A stretch of 64,000 nt of DNA from JASBYZ01 sp029983705 (GCA_965119715.1 OZ221969.1:1426001-1490000), one strand, 5' to 3'. Shown: positions 52,526 to 62,091, counted from the first letter of the stretch. Made by a program: numbers and translations. The notes: generated by a model not told the origin, from the letters alone.

Positions 52526-53359
52526 ATGTATAAGGCAACACGCGCAGAGATCTTAAAGAACTTTAGAGAAAAAGTAGACCAAGGCCATATTCTTTTGGGC
52601 GTAGGTGCAGGCACCGGCATTACTGCTAAATCATCCGAAGCTGGTGGAGCAGACATGCTTATCATTTATAACTCAGGTAGATTTAGAATGGCTGGACGTG
52701 GCTCTTTAGCAGGCCTTCTCTCATACGGAGATGCTAACCAAATTGTTGTTGATATGGGCTTTGAGGTTCTTCCAGTTGTAAAGAAGACTCCAGTACTTGC
52801 AGGTATTTGTGGAACAGATCCATTTAGAATGATGGAGACCTTCTTGCCACAACTTAAGGCCCAAGGTTTTGCAGGTGTTCAAAACTTCCCTACTGTAGGC
52901 TTAATTGACGGTAACTTCAGAGCAAACCTTGAAGAGACTGGCATGGGCTATGGTCTTGAAGTTGATGCTATTAGAATTGCTCATGAGCTTGATATGCTTA
53001 CCTGCCCATACGTATTTGACAATGAGTCTGCAGCAGATATGACTAAGGCTGGTGCTGATGTTGTTGTTGCTCACATGGGACTTACCACTAAGGGCACCAT
53101 TGGAGCTCATACTGCAAGAACTCTTGAAGAGTGCGCTGAGGTAATTGAGGGCATTGTTAAGACTGTTAAAGCTATCAACAAGGATGCATTTGTAATTTGC
53201 CACGGTGGTCCAATTGCAGAGCCAAAGGATGCTGAGTTTATTATCCATAATGTAGAAGGTATTGATGGCTTCTTTGGCGCCTCATCTATTGAAAGACTTG
53301 CTGCAGAAAGATCAATCAAAGAGCAAACTGAAGCATTTACGGCTATTAGAAAGAAATAG
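52526..53359 (+). CDS. Phosphoenolpyruvate hydrolase family TIM-barrel protein (Tm-1 C-terminal-like)
   Basis: This 277-residue protein resembles the PEP-mutase-superfamily TIM barrel that forms the C-terminal half of plant Tm-1. Conserved parts include LGVGAGTGITAKSSEAGGAD, FRMAGRGSLAGLLSYGDAN, GVQNFPTVGLIDGNFR and ICHGGPIAEPKDAEFI. GAAAGG precedes the ATG. It is the second gene of a two-gene operon that ends at a clear terminator. A catalytic activity is unproven in this family. Confidence 0.88.
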   Translation: MYKATRAEILKNFREKVDQGHILLGVGAGTGITAKSSEAGGADMLIIYNSGRFRMAGRGSLAGLLSYGDANQIVVDMGFEVLPVVKKTPVLAGICGTDPFRMMETFLPQLKAQGFAGVQNFPTVGLIDGNFRANLEETGMGYGLEVDAIRIAHELDMLTCPYVFDNESAADMTKAGADVVVAHMGLTTKGTIGAHTARTLEECAEVIEGIVKTVKAINKDAFVICHGGPIAEPKDAEFIIHNVEGIDGFFGASSIERLAAERSIKEQTEAFTAIRKK

Positions 53360-53394
53360 TTTTAGAGCTCACAAAAGCTTAAGGTAAAAGACAG

Positions 53395-53431
53395 AGCCTG
53401 ACTCTGAGGACACTCATGAGCCAGGCTTTTT
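53395..53431 (+). terminator. Intrinsic terminator after the Tm-1-like operon
   Basis: AGCCTGACTC pairs with GAGCCAGGCT across one A-C mismatch, with a 13-nt loop and five T. It lies 35 bp after the stop, between converging genes. Confidence 0.88.
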
Positions 53432-53456
53432 ACTTTTGTCTATGTGCTAGAAAAAC

Positions 53457-54395
53457 TTAAAGAGTAAAGTTTTCTTTTCCTTCAAAAATCTCAAGTGCTT
53501 CTTGAGGATCATAATCAGCAAAGGTAATAGCTGAAATTGCTTGAGTTAAGCGAACTGCCTCATCAAGTGGTCTTTGATGAATGTTTCTTCCCGTAGCATT
53601 TCCAACAGCACCACCCGTATGAATTTGCTCATACAGCTGGGTTAGGAAGGTTTCAGCATCAACAGTTGAGCCTCCAGCACACACAAGACCGCATCTACCG
53701 GATGCCTTTGAAGCTACAGCCAAAAGCTCAGAAGAGCTCTTGCCATCCTTATCCTTAGGTGGGTTAACCTTAACAAAGTCAGAGCCTAAACAAAGAGCAA
53801 CTCCTGCTGCTCCTGCAATTAAATCCGCGTCCTTCTCGTTCTCAACTGCTTTACCGCGTGGATAAATCCAGAGAACCGTAATCAGACCGTTTGCATGAGC
53901 ATCAGCAATTAACTCTCCTGCCTCTGCAAGCATTGAAGACTCTTCTTCAGAGCCAAGGTAAATGGTGTAACCAATTCCAACAACATTTACGCCCGCATCT
54001 CTCATATCTAATACAGCACCAAGGCTTGAAAGCTGTGCTGAATAAGGATCTTGTTGAGAGGTTTTAACGAGGTTTGTTTTTGAGTTCATTTTTACCAAAT
54101 AGTTAATATTTGGATAATCTTCAGCATACATAGCAATAAGACCACGCTGACCAGCTAGCACACCAATAGTTCCCTGGCCTCCAATCTTAAAGAGATGCTC
54201 TGGGTCGAGGTCATCTTCTGCAATGCCTTCGCCATAAAAGTCTGCATTTAAATGTTCAATCTTTTGGTCACATGCAAAAAGCATTAAATGTCCAGTGTTT
54301 TGAGTAGCGGCTAAAAAGTTATCAATATAGGTATCTTTAAATTCCGGCATTACATCAAGTGGCACGCGAACATCTTCGCGACTAATTTTAGGCAT
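53457..54395 (-). CDS. Archaeal-type class I fructose-bisphosphate aldolase (DhnA/FbaB-like)
   Basis: This protein of about 312 residues is a Schiff-base aldolase of the DhnA type. It has LMLFACDQKIEHLN near the N-terminus, the catalytic-lysine segment GSDFVKVNPP, and the phosphate-binding LVCAGGSTVDAETFL and GAVGNATGRNIHQRP. I start it at ATG 54395 (MPKISREDVRV), six bases after GGAGGG; an earlier ATG would add 20 residues of unrelated sequence. It would cleave fructose-1,6-bisphosphate in glycolysis. It is monocistronic, or follows nadE at 87 bp. Confidence 0.88.
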   Translation of the reverse strand: MPKISREDVRVPLDVMPEFKDTYIDNFLAATQNTGHLMLFACDQKIEHLNADFYGEGIAEDDLDPEHLFKIGGQGTIGVLAGQRGLIAMYAEDYPNINYLVKMNSKTNLVKTSQQDPYSAQLSSLGAVLDMRDAGVNVVGIGYTIYLGSEEESSMLAEAGELIADAHANGLITVLWIYPRGKAVENEKDADLIAGAAGVALCLGSDFVKVNPPKDKDGKSSSELLAVASKASGRCGLVCAGGSTVDAETFLTQLYEQIHTGGAVGNATGRNIHQRPLDEAVRLTQAISAITFADYDPQEALEIFEGKENFTL

Positions 54396-54482
54396 ACACC
54401 CTCCATACATATTTCTTATATCATTGGCTCTATTGTACGCATAAATGTTTAACAAATGCGCATACTTTTAAAAACTGTAAAA

Positions 54483-56024
54483 TTAATACCTAAACTTGTG
54501 TATTTGTGGAACATAGAGGTAGCTTAAAGGTGCCTCTGAAACATTTGGTCCTTTTGGCTCCTGTTTGCGCTTAAATTCCATGCCCACAAGCCTGTTAAGT
54601 ATCTTGGCAACGCGCTCGTAATCAACATTAAGCTCTTTTGCAATTTCTTTTACTGTAATCTCTTGTTTCAGATGAAGTCTAAGCACTTGGTCGATAATGT
54701 CGTAGCTCTCCCCTAAGCTTTCTTCATCACTTTGGCTATCTGCAAGCTCCGCTGAGGCAGGCTTAGTGAACACGCACTCAGGTATTGGATTTGTATCAAA
54801 GAAATTTTCTGCCTCTTTTGCAAGCTTGTATACATCTGTTTTATACACATCTGCAAGTGGTGAAAATGATCCTACAGTGTCTCCATATAAGGTTGAATAA
54901 CCCATAGCAGCCTCAGACTTATTTGAGGTGTTTAAAACAATTGCACCAGTTTTATTAGATTCAAGCATTAAGAGAAGACCACGAACTCGTGCTTGAACGT
55001 TTTGGTCTGCAATAGACCCTGCCTCAAGCTCTCCCATACTTGAAAGTAAATTATGAGCTTCATCTATCTTATAGCTTTTAGTTTTTATCCCTAAATTATC
55101 GGCCAGCTGCTGTGCGTCTTCTAAAGATTCTTGTGAGGTATACTTGCTTGGCATAATAAGCCCAAGGACATTATCTGCACCCAGAGCATGGACCGCGAGT
55201 GTAGCTACTAATGAAGAATCCATACCTCCACTTAAACCTACAAGCACCTGCTTAAATCCCTGGTCAAAAATAAAGGATTTAATGCTAAAACTTAGCGCTT
55301 TAAAGAGATTATTAAAGCCTGTCGTTTCTTTTGGATTAGTGCGCTCATAAGACTTTTCTGTATCGAGAAATATGATACCTTCGCTAAATAGATCACCCTG
55401 GACAATAAGTCCCAGATCCTTTTTATATACACGAACGTCACCATACTGAATCCACTCATCTTCAAGTGTGAGGGTATTAATCACAATTTCTAAATCAACG
55501 GTATTAAGTGGCTCTTGGCTATTATCTGAGACATCATACCTAAAGCTTTGATTGTCAGAGTAAATTACAATGTCAGGGTACTCAAGATTATCAATATCAA
55601 GTTCAGTTATAAGCTCATAGGTTTCACGCATATCATCATCAAAATCGTCACGCAAATGATCTGGGCACGTTTCACTATAAAAAATAGTCTTGCCCATAAA
55701 GTCAAACGTTGAAGTTTCAGCTGGTATGAGCTCTATATTATTTGATGAGACAAGGGCAAATCTTGTACTCAACTCATCTACATACACAGTCATCACGACG
55801 GGTAGGCTTAAGTTTTTCTGAAAGTCTTTAAAGGCTTGATTATATTCATCGTAAAATTGTTCTTCATTTAAGTAGGCAAAGCTTACCTCATATGATGTTG
55901 ATGGTGAGAGAACTAAGAGGTCAGTGCCCATCTCTTGAGCGCGCCTGCTTATGCCAAGAATCTTGTTAAAGTTTCCTTCAAAATCATAGTTGATGGTATG
56001 TAGTTGAGCGAGAGCCAATTTCAT
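54483..56024 (-). CDS. nadE: NAD+ synthetase with degenerate glutaminase domain
   Basis: This 513-residue protein has a C-terminal NAD synthetase with the PP-loop VLVGLSGGMDSSLVATLAV, NVQARVRGLLLMLESNK, NTSNKSEAAMGYSTLYGD and FTKPASAELADSQSDEESLG, all intact. The N-terminal 250 residues fold like the nitrilase glutaminase (KLALAQLHTINYDFEGNFNK) but lack its catalytic Glu-Lys-Cys: LSPSTSYE stands where the Glu motif should be, no KxxLPNYGVF is present, and IVIYSDNQSF replaces LICEDxW. It is probably ammonia-dependent. AAAGGAG precedes the ATG. Confidence 0.93.
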   Translation of the reverse strand: MKLALAQLHTINYDFEGNFNKILGISRRAQEMGTDLLVLSPSTSYEVSFAYLNEEQFYDEYNQAFKDFQKNLSLPVVMTVYVDELSTRFALVSSNNIELIPAETSTFDFMGKTIFYSETCPDHLRDDFDDDMRETYELITELDIDNLEYPDIVIYSDNQSFRYDVSDNSQEPLNTVDLEIVINTLTLEDEWIQYGDVRVYKKDLGLIVQGDLFSEGIIFLDTEKSYERTNPKETTGFNNLFKALSFSIKSFIFDQGFKQVLVGLSGGMDSSLVATLAVHALGADNVLGLIMPSKYTSQESLEDAQQLADNLGIKTKSYKIDEAHNLLSSMGELEAGSIADQNVQARVRGLLLMLESNKTGAIVLNTSNKSEAAMGYSTLYGDTVGSFSPLADVYKTDVYKLAKEAENFFDTNPIPECVFTKPASAELADSQSDEESLGESYDIIDQVLRLHLKQEITVKEIAKELNVDYERVAKILNRLVGMEFKRKQEPKGPNVSEAPLSYLYVPQIHKFRY

Positions 56025-56027
56025 GTC

Positions 56028-57245
56028 TTACTCCTTTACAGAAATCAGTACACCTTCTGCCTGTAGTGCAGCCACAGTGCCGTCTACAGTATCTTTTATA
56101 ATAAGAGCACGATCTTCTAAAAAGAATCGAGGGTCTAAAGCCTGATCAAATTCACCATGATGCTTTGCTACATATGCACCGTCGAGTACCACACTTATAA
56201 ACCGCTCCCCTAGTTTTACCTGAAGATTCTTAATTTGTTCATGCAGTTTACTAAGGCTGTCATCAAAGTTTTCAAAATTTGCAATAAGCGAAAACTCAAA
56301 ATTCAGTAGAGTACTAAGGTCTTTATCTGCAATAGCGCAGGCATCAAACTGTATAGAATCAAAAACCTTTTGCTGGGCTAGGTCTACTAAAATATCTTTT
56401 TGCTCAATATTTGAAAGCTCAGCGCTTATAAGTACTGAGGATAAGTCCTCTTTTTTTGAGAGCTCCTGCAAGATATTCACATCAATCACGGCGCGCGATA
56501 TGCCAAGTCTCTTAAGAGCAGCTAAGTCTTCGAGTGACTTTACATCGCAAGCACTTTTTACTACTTCACTCTTACGATAAATCCTAGCTAATTGCTTATA
56601 AGGCAACTCTGCATTTCTCACCTCATAGCATGTCCCGAAATAGCCTTCATCTCTAAGGGCAAAAAGCTTATCAAGCGTTTTAACTTCTTCAAGTGCAAAG
56701 GGAAGGTAGTTGAGCTCAATAATATCTTGAGGGCTTAGCTCATTCTCTTTTGAGAGCGCAAGCACGTTACCTTCAGGAATAAAAGATTTAATGTATGAGA
56801 TATCTTGCAGGTCATGCACATACGGCACCCCTAAAACGCCAAAGCGCTTTGCATGATAAAAAAGCTTATCTGGTGTCATACCCTGCATACCATAGGCAGG
56901 AAATACCACCATACTTGCACCATAGGCCGCAGAAAACATAATAGTGTCTATGGTAGAAAAATTATCAATTATAAGTAAGTTTGAAAACTTTTTACGTATG
57001 TTTTCGCACTCTTGGGCACTTCTCCACCAATAGCGAGTGAGACGATAGCTGGGAATAACTAGAAACTCTCTAGAACCCAAACATCGAGCTTTAAGTTTTT
57101 GAGGGTTAGAGATTTCTGCAAACTCTTTTGCTTTGCTAAATAGACGAGCTGCACCCATATTCTTTAAAAAATCTTTGCGCGCAGCTCTATTTTCTTCACT
57201 ATATAAAAGAATTATGTCAGCATAAGGCTGATTAAGTTCAGGCAA
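56028..57245 (-). CDS. Uncharacterised protein
   Basis: I do not recognise this family. The reading frame runs from an ATG at 57317 that lies inside the HisA-like gene; a TTG at 57245, just after that gene's stop and behind AAAGAGA, gives about 405 residues and seems more natural. The protein is soluble, with alternating predicted strands and helices (LLIIDNFSTIDTIMFSAAYG, MVVFPAYGMQGMTPDKLF, RFISVVLDGAYVAKHHGEFD). There is no signal peptide, membrane segment or Cys cluster. It lies 3 bp before nadE and is tightly linked to the HisA-like gene, so the three may be co-transcribed. Confidence 0.75.
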   Translation of the reverse strand: MPELNQPYADIILLYSEENRAARKDFLKNMGAARLFSKAKEFAEISNPQKLKARCLGSREFLVIPSYRLTRYWWRSAQECENIRKKFSNLLIIDNFSTIDTIMFSAAYGASMVVFPAYGMQGMTPDKLFYHAKRFGVLGVPYVHDLQDISYIKSFIPEGNVLALSKENELSPQDIIELNYLPFALEEVKTLDKLFALRDEGYFGTCYEVRNAELPYKQLARIYRKSEVVKSACDVKSLEDLAALKRLGISRAVIDVNILQELSKKEDLSSVLISAELSNIEQKDILVDLAQQKVFDSIQFDACAIADKDLSTLLNFEFSLIANFENFDDSLSKLHEQIKNLQVKLGERFISVVLDGAYVAKHHGEFDQALDPRFFLEDRALIIKDTVDGTVAALQAEGVLISVKE

Positions 57246-57249
57246 ACTA

Positions 57250-57981
57250 CTATTCTCTTTCGCCCTCAACAGCAAGTAATGCTTCTTGAACCATATAGTG
57301 CTTATCGTATAAAACACGGCTGATGATAACGCCCTCTAAGACCTCATCGCCCAGCTCATGAAGCTCTTCTAATGCTTCAAAGTTTTTAAAACCACCAGCT
57401 GCAATAATTGGACCACCAAATACTTCAGCAGCCTTAACAAAGGTTTCATTTTCTACACCCTCAGTGGTGTCATTGTGGTTTGCGTCAGTAAAGATTGCAT
57501 GCTTAAAGCCCATCTTTTTGGCTCTCTCAAGCATGTCGTATGCGTCAACGTCACTCTTTTCTTTCATGGCCTTAACCATAGCCTTACCGTCACGCATGTC
57601 AATAGCAGCTACGAGCCTGTCATCATATTTGGCGCAAGCTTCTTTTACAAAGTCAGGATCAGTTATGATGGCAGTACCGATTACTATTCTGTTTGCACCA
57701 AGCTCAATAAGTTTTTCGATGTCCTCCATTGAGCTCACACCTCCACCAACTTGAATATCAAGTCCGCGGATATCAGCAATTTCTGAGATTTTATCGTAGT
57801 TAGAACCATCATGTTTTGCCTTGTTGAGGTCAACTACATGTAGATTTCTTACTCCGTGTGCTAAAAACTCTGTTGCCATAGTAGCAGGCTCATCAGAATA
57901 CACGGTGGTATCTTCAAAGTCACCCATTCTTAGGGTAACTACCTCTCCACCTAAAATATCAATCGCAGGATATAGTTTCAT
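57250..57981 (-). CDS. hisA: HisA-like phosphoribosylformimino isomerase family protein
   Basis: This 243-residue TIM barrel matches HisA: KLYPAIDILGGEVVTLRMGD with the first catalytic Asp, VGGGVSSMEDIEKLIELGAN, RIVIGTAIITDPDF, and LVAAIDMRDGKAMVK with the second Asp. The C-terminal phosphate-binding loop, usually TDIxxDGT, reads TDANHNDTTEGV, which lacks the Gly of DGT. No other his or trp gene is in the window, so its pathway role is uncertain. ATG 57981 lies 11 bases after AAGGAG; a GTG at 57993 abuts that site. Confidence 0.85.
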   Translation of the reverse strand: MKLYPAIDILGGEVVTLRMGDFEDTTVYSDEPATMATEFLAHGVRNLHVVDLNKAKHDGSNYDKISEIADIRGLDIQVGGGVSSMEDIEKLIELGANRIVIGTAIITDPDFVKEACAKYDDRLVAAIDMRDGKAMVKAMKEKSDVDAYDMLERAKKMGFKHAIFTDANHNDTTEGVENETFVKAAEVFGGPIIAAGGFKNFEALEELHELGDEVLEGVIISRVLYDKHYMVQEALLAVEGERE

Positions 57982-58051
57982 GAATAAATTCACTCCTTAT
58001 TCTGTTTATAATTATTATTTATTCCCCTTTAGCAAAACAAATCAACCGAGA

Positions 58052-61000
58052 TTAATGACACTTCACATAGGCCTGCGAACCTAAAAGATTTGCACACTCT
58101 GCTCTGAGCACATAATCTTTTGCAGATACTTTAAGAGGAATCTCAATTCTTACTCGTCTTTGATCAGCACCATGAAGCACAAGCTCAATCTCATCATAAC
58201 CAGGATGAGACTTAAATATATCATTTAAGCCGCACATCAGCTCTGGCTTTAAGTGCTCTTGAGTGATTTGTATCTCAAGTAAGTGTGGGGTGTTATTTTC
58301 TTTTGTTAAGTCAAGCGGCTCAATCTCATAACAAATGAGCTGGTCTCCTCTGTCAGAGCGCTCAAGCTTTGCTTTGATGCGCACAAAGACTTCTTGCTCA
58401 TCTTGGTCAATTGCGTGCTCAGGCTCAATAATTTGCTTGGTTTTCTCATACACATTAGGAAATACCACACAGTCTATCTCGCCTTCCATGTCTTCAAGGC
58501 GCATGATAGCCATGGTCTTACCTGCCTGTGTTGCCTTTCTTGAAACAGAAGATACCATTCCAGCATACCAGGCGGTTGAACCATCCTTTACAAGCATCTG
58601 ACCACTTGCAGGATCTTCAAGGCTAATATCTGAAAGACAGTGATCACGCGCATGAGCAAGTACATACTCATATGGTCTTAAGGGGTGATCTGAAACATAG
58701 ATTCCTAAAATTCTACGCTCTTCTGCAAGCTTGATTGGCCTATCCCACTCAATACCGTCAGGTTCAGGAATTTCAAGTGCAAAGCCTGCATCTGGGTCAT
58801 CCTTGAACATGTCAAACATGCTTACCTGACCTGCACTTTTATCCTTTTGACGCTTTTGAGCGGCATCTAAAATATTATTTGGATTATCCTTTTTAATAAA
58901 CTCATAGAGCTGTCTTCTGGTGTATCCACTTGAATCAAAGGCACCTGATTTAATTAAGGCCTCAACTACACGTCTTGAGACAATTTTGGTATCTACACGC
59001 TCTACAAAGTCATGCAAGTTATCAAAGGGACCGTTTTTATCGCGCTCTTCAACAATGCTGTCAACAACGTTTTGGCCCACACCCCTGAGTCCTGAAAGAC
59101 CAAATCTAATCTTGTCACCGTCAGGGGTAAAGTCTGAACGTGAAATGTTGATGTCTGGAGGCAAGATATCAATACCTTCAGATCGACACGCTGAAATATA
59201 GTGAACAATCTTATCGGTCTTACCCATGTAACTGGAAAGCACCGCTGCCATATATTCAGCAGGATAGTGCGCCTTTAAGTAGGCAGTTTCCATGGTAAGA
59301 ATACCATAGGCTGCAGAGTGCGACTTGTTAAAAGCGTACTCAGCAAAAGCTAATACGTCGTCCCAAATCTTTTGAGCAATCTGGCGAGAAAAACCGTTGC
59401 GAACCGCACCGTTTAGCCAGTGCTCTTCCATAGTTTCTTCTGCACCATCTGCCCACACCTGAACCACTTCACGCATGAGCGCGATCTTCTTTTTAGCCAC
59501 GGCCTTTCTTAAGCGGTCAGACTCACCCAAGGTAAAGCCCGACATCACTACAGAAATTCTCATCACTTGCTCTTGGTACACGATGGTACCGTAGGTATCT
59601 TCAAGAATAGGGCGCAGTCGTTCGTCGTAGTACTTAACTTCTTTCCTGCTACTCATGCGGTCAACATAGTCATCAACCATACCTGCATTAAGTGGTCCCG
59701 GTCTAAAGAGGGCAAGAACTGCAACGATGTGCTTGTATTCAGTTGGCTTCATCTTCTTTAATAAAGATGTCATACCTTGAGACTCTACCTGGAAAACACC
59801 AGCTGTCCTACCAGTTAAAAAGAGGTCAAATACCGATGGGTCTTGTTCGCGAGTTTTAACAAACATCTTTTTCTCATCAACTTCAATATTGTTGGTGAGC
59901 TTAATGTTCTTTTTAGCCTTAGATATTACGGTTAGGGTTCTAAGCCCCAAGAAGTCCATCTTTAAAAGGCCTAAGTCAGCCACGGTAGAGCCATCGTACT
60001 GGGTAATCTCTACGCCACCTTTGGTGTCAATTTTTGTTGGCACGTGGTCATAAATTGGGTCTCTACAAATAATTACTGCTGATGCATGAACTCCTTCACC
60101 GCGGGTAAGGCCCTCAATAGAGAGCGCTGCATCAATAATCTCTTTAGAGTTTGGATCAGTATCGTAGGCCTCTTTAAACTCTGGATTATAAAATTCTGGA
60201 TGCTTCTTACCCTTTTCAAGCACCTCGTTTAAGGTAACGCCTGGTGCAGATGAAATCATCTTAGAGAGTTTTTGACCTAAATAAATTGGATGATCAAGCA
60301 CACGGCATGCATCGTTAATTGCTTGCTTTGCCTTGATGGTTGAGTAGGTGATAACGTGTGCAACCTTTTCTTTACCATACATTTGGCGCACGTATTCAAT
60401 TACATCAAGACGACGCTCATCGTCAAAGTCCATATCAATATCAGGCATCTCTGTACGTTCAGGAGATAAGAAACGCTCAAAGATGAGGCCGTTTTCAAGC
60501 GGGTCAAAGGTGGTGATATCAAGGGCGTAAGAAATAATAGAACCAGCTGCAGAACCTCTTCCCGGACCCACGCCAATACCATTTTCTTTTGCCCAGCGCG
60601 CAAAGTCTTGCACAATTAAAAAGTAAGCAGCAAAACCTTTTTCGCAAATAATCTTATACTCGTGCTCAAACCTTTCAACCACTTCTTCAGGAAGCGGGTC
60701 ACCGTAGCGCTCTTTAAGGCCCTTAATAGAGTTTTCTTTAAGAAGCGTCTCGTTGGTATGCCCTTCTGGAAGTGGAAAGATTGGAAGGATAATTTTTCCA
60801 AATTCAATATTTACATTACACTGATCTGCAATGACGTTAGTGTTTTTTATTGCCTCAGGGTAGTCTTTGAAAATCTCGCGCATTTGCTCTTCACTTTTGA
60901 GATAAAACTCATCTGCCTGCATGCGCATGCGCGTATTATCATCAATAGTAGAGCCTGTTCCAATGCAGAGCATAAGGTCTTGGACCTTTGCATCCTCTTT

Positions 61001-61675
61001 ATTTAAGTAGTGGATATCATTTGTTGCAATAGTTGGAAGCGAGAGCTCTTTTGCGAGTGAATTAAGCTCAACATTGAGCTGCTTTTGCGTAAGCCCTGTA
61101 TCAAGAGTGATACCGTGATCTTGCAGCTCAACATAGTAGTCGTCTTTAAACAGAGTGGCAAAGCGTTTTGCCCAGACCTTAGCGTCTTCAATCTGGTTGT
61201 ATTGGATATGCCTGGATAAAATCCCTGATGCACAGGCACTGGTTGCAATTAAGCCCTCACGATGCTTTTCAAGCATCTCAAAGGTTACGCGAGGCTTGTA
61301 GTAAAAGCCTCTCACCGCTGCATCAGAGACGATGTTCATTAAGTTTTTGTATCCCTCATTATTTTTTGCAAGCAAAATCATGTGATACAAAATAGGTTTA
61401 TGCTCACGAGAAAGTGAGTTATCGGGAGTAAAGTACACTTCGCAGCCAATAATTGGCTTTATTCCGTATGAGACACCGTCTTTTTTACCCTCTTTTGGAA
61501 TTCCTGCTTTTGCTGCAGCTCTGTAAAAATTTGCAGCTCCATACATGTATCCATGATCTGTAAGAGCAATAGCAGGCATACCTAACTCGTATGCCTTATT
61601 GACCATATCTCCTAAACGAGCAGCTCCATCAAGTAGTGAAAATTCGGAATGATTATGCAGGTGTACAAAACTCAT
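58052..61675 (-). CDS. dnaE: DNA polymerase III alpha subunit
   Basis: This 1207-residue replicative polymerase has an N-terminal PHP domain (FVHLHNHSEFSLLDGA; ALTDHGYMYG; YHMILLAKNNEGYKNL), the palm with the metal-binding Asps in MPDIDMDFDDERR, GPGRGSAAGSIISYAL, the thumb/finger region, a helix-hairpin-helix (FGLSGLRGVGQNVVDSI) and a C-terminal OB fold (AGMVSSVSRKATQAGKT). Length and order match the DnaE1/DnaE type. It follows the TrpR-like gene by 12 bp. Confidence 0.97.
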   Translation of the reverse strand: MSFVHLHNHSEFSLLDGAARLGDMVNKAYELGMPAIALTDHGYMYGAANFYRAAAKAGIPKEGKKDGVSYGIKPIIGCEVYFTPDNSLSREHKPILYHMILLAKNNEGYKNLMNIVSDAAVRGFYYKPRVTFEMLEKHREGLIATSACASGILSRHIQYNQIEDAKVWAKRFATLFKDDYYVELQDHGITLDTGLTQKQLNVELNSLAKELSLPTIATNDIHYLNKEDAKVQDLMLCIGTGSTIDDNTRMRMQADEFYLKSEEQMREIFKDYPEAIKNTNVIADQCNVNIEFGKIILPIFPLPEGHTNETLLKENSIKGLKERYGDPLPEEVVERFEHEYKIICEKGFAAYFLIVQDFARWAKENGIGVGPGRGSAAGSIISYALDITTFDPLENGLIFERFLSPERTEMPDIDMDFDDERRLDVIEYVRQMYGKEKVAHVITYSTIKAKQAINDACRVLDHPIYLGQKLSKMISSAPGVTLNEVLEKGKKHPEFYNPEFKEAYDTDPNSKEIIDAALSIEGLTRGEGVHASAVIICRDPIYDHVPTKIDTKGGVEITQYDGSTVADLGLLKMDFLGLRTLTVISKAKKNIKLTNNIEVDEKKMFVKTREQDPSVFDLFLTGRTAGVFQVESQGMTSLLKKMKPTEYKHIVAVLALFRPGPLNAGMVDDYVDRMSSRKEVKYYDERLRPILEDTYGTIVYQEQVMRISVVMSGFTLGESDRLRKAVAKKKIALMREVVQVWADGAEETMEEHWLNGAVRNGFSRQIAQKIWDDVLAFAEYAFNKSHSAAYGILTMETAYLKAHYPAEYMAAVLSSYMGKTDKIVHYISACRSEGIDILPPDINISRSDFTPDGDKIRFGLSGLRGVGQNVVDSIVEERDKNGPFDNLHDFVERVDTKIVSRRVVEALIKSGAFDSSGYTRRQLYEFIKKDNPNNILDAAQKRQKDKSAGQVSMFDMFKDDPDAGFALEIPEPDGIEWDRPIKLAEERRILGIYVSDHPLRPYEYVLAHARDHCLSDISLEDPASGQMLVKDGSTAWYAGMVSSVSRKATQAGKTMAIMRLEDMEGEIDCVVFPNVYEKTKQIIEPEHAIDQDEQEVFVRIKAKLERSDRGDQLICYEIEPLDLTKENNTPHLLEIQITQEHLKPELMCGLNDIFKSHPGYDEIELVLHGADQRRVRIEIPLKVSAKDYVLRAECANLLGSQAYVKCH

Positions 61676-61687
61676 GTGTATCGTTAA

Positions 61688-61978
61688 CTATTCTTCTTCG
61701 CTTAAAAAATCCAGTACTGGTTTATATCCCTTAGGTCCATATTGTAGCGCACGAGAAACACGGGCAATAGTTGTTGCCGAAGCTCCCGTTTGCTCCTGAA
61801 TAGTTGTATACGAAGTTTCATTAGCAAGAAGCTTAGCAACTTGCAGGCGCTGAGCCATGTCTTGAATTTCTCGTGGAGTGCATATGTCTTGTAAGAACGC
61901 GTCTACAGCTTCAATGTTATCAAGGTGAACAAAAGCCTTAAATAAGTTTTGGACGTGTTCGCTGTTGTTAGAATTCAC
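61688..61978 (-). CDS. YerC/YecD family TrpR-related DNA-binding protein
   Basis: This 96-residue protein has the TrpR-like fold with a helix-turn-helix (SYTTIQEQTGASATTIARVS) and CTPREIQDMAQRLQVAKLLA before it. The family binds DNA but the ligand is unknown in most members. It starts at GTG 61978 after AAAGGAGG. It lies just upstream of dnaE in the same operon, which is a common arrangement of this regulator near replication genes only in some groups. Confidence 0.9.
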   Translation of the reverse strand: MNSNNSEHVQNLFKAFVHLDNIEAVDAFLQDICTPREIQDMAQRLQVAKLLANETSYTTIQEQTGASATTIARVSRALQYGPKGYKPVLDFLSEEE

Positions 61979-62044
61979 TAATTAAAAGCCTCCTTTTTCA
62001 CTCGGGTATTAACAATATTACTGGGTCGAGGCTTCAGTTTGGTT

Positions 62045-62076
62045 AAGAAAATGTGCCTATATCGTGTATAGGCACA
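62045..62076 (-). terminator. Intrinsic terminator after ilvE
   Basis: A perfect 10-bp stem (TGTGCCTATA at 62076-62067 on the minus strand with TATAGGCACA at 62061-62052) has a 5-nt loop and a short T-rich tail (TTTTCTT). It separates ilvE from the yerC-dnaE unit. Confidence 0.82.
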
Positions 62077-62091
62077 TAATTAACTACACAA

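Noticed and set aside
57250..57981. Part of a histidine operon
   Set aside because: No other his gene is adjacent; the neighbours are an unknown gene, nadE and dnaE.
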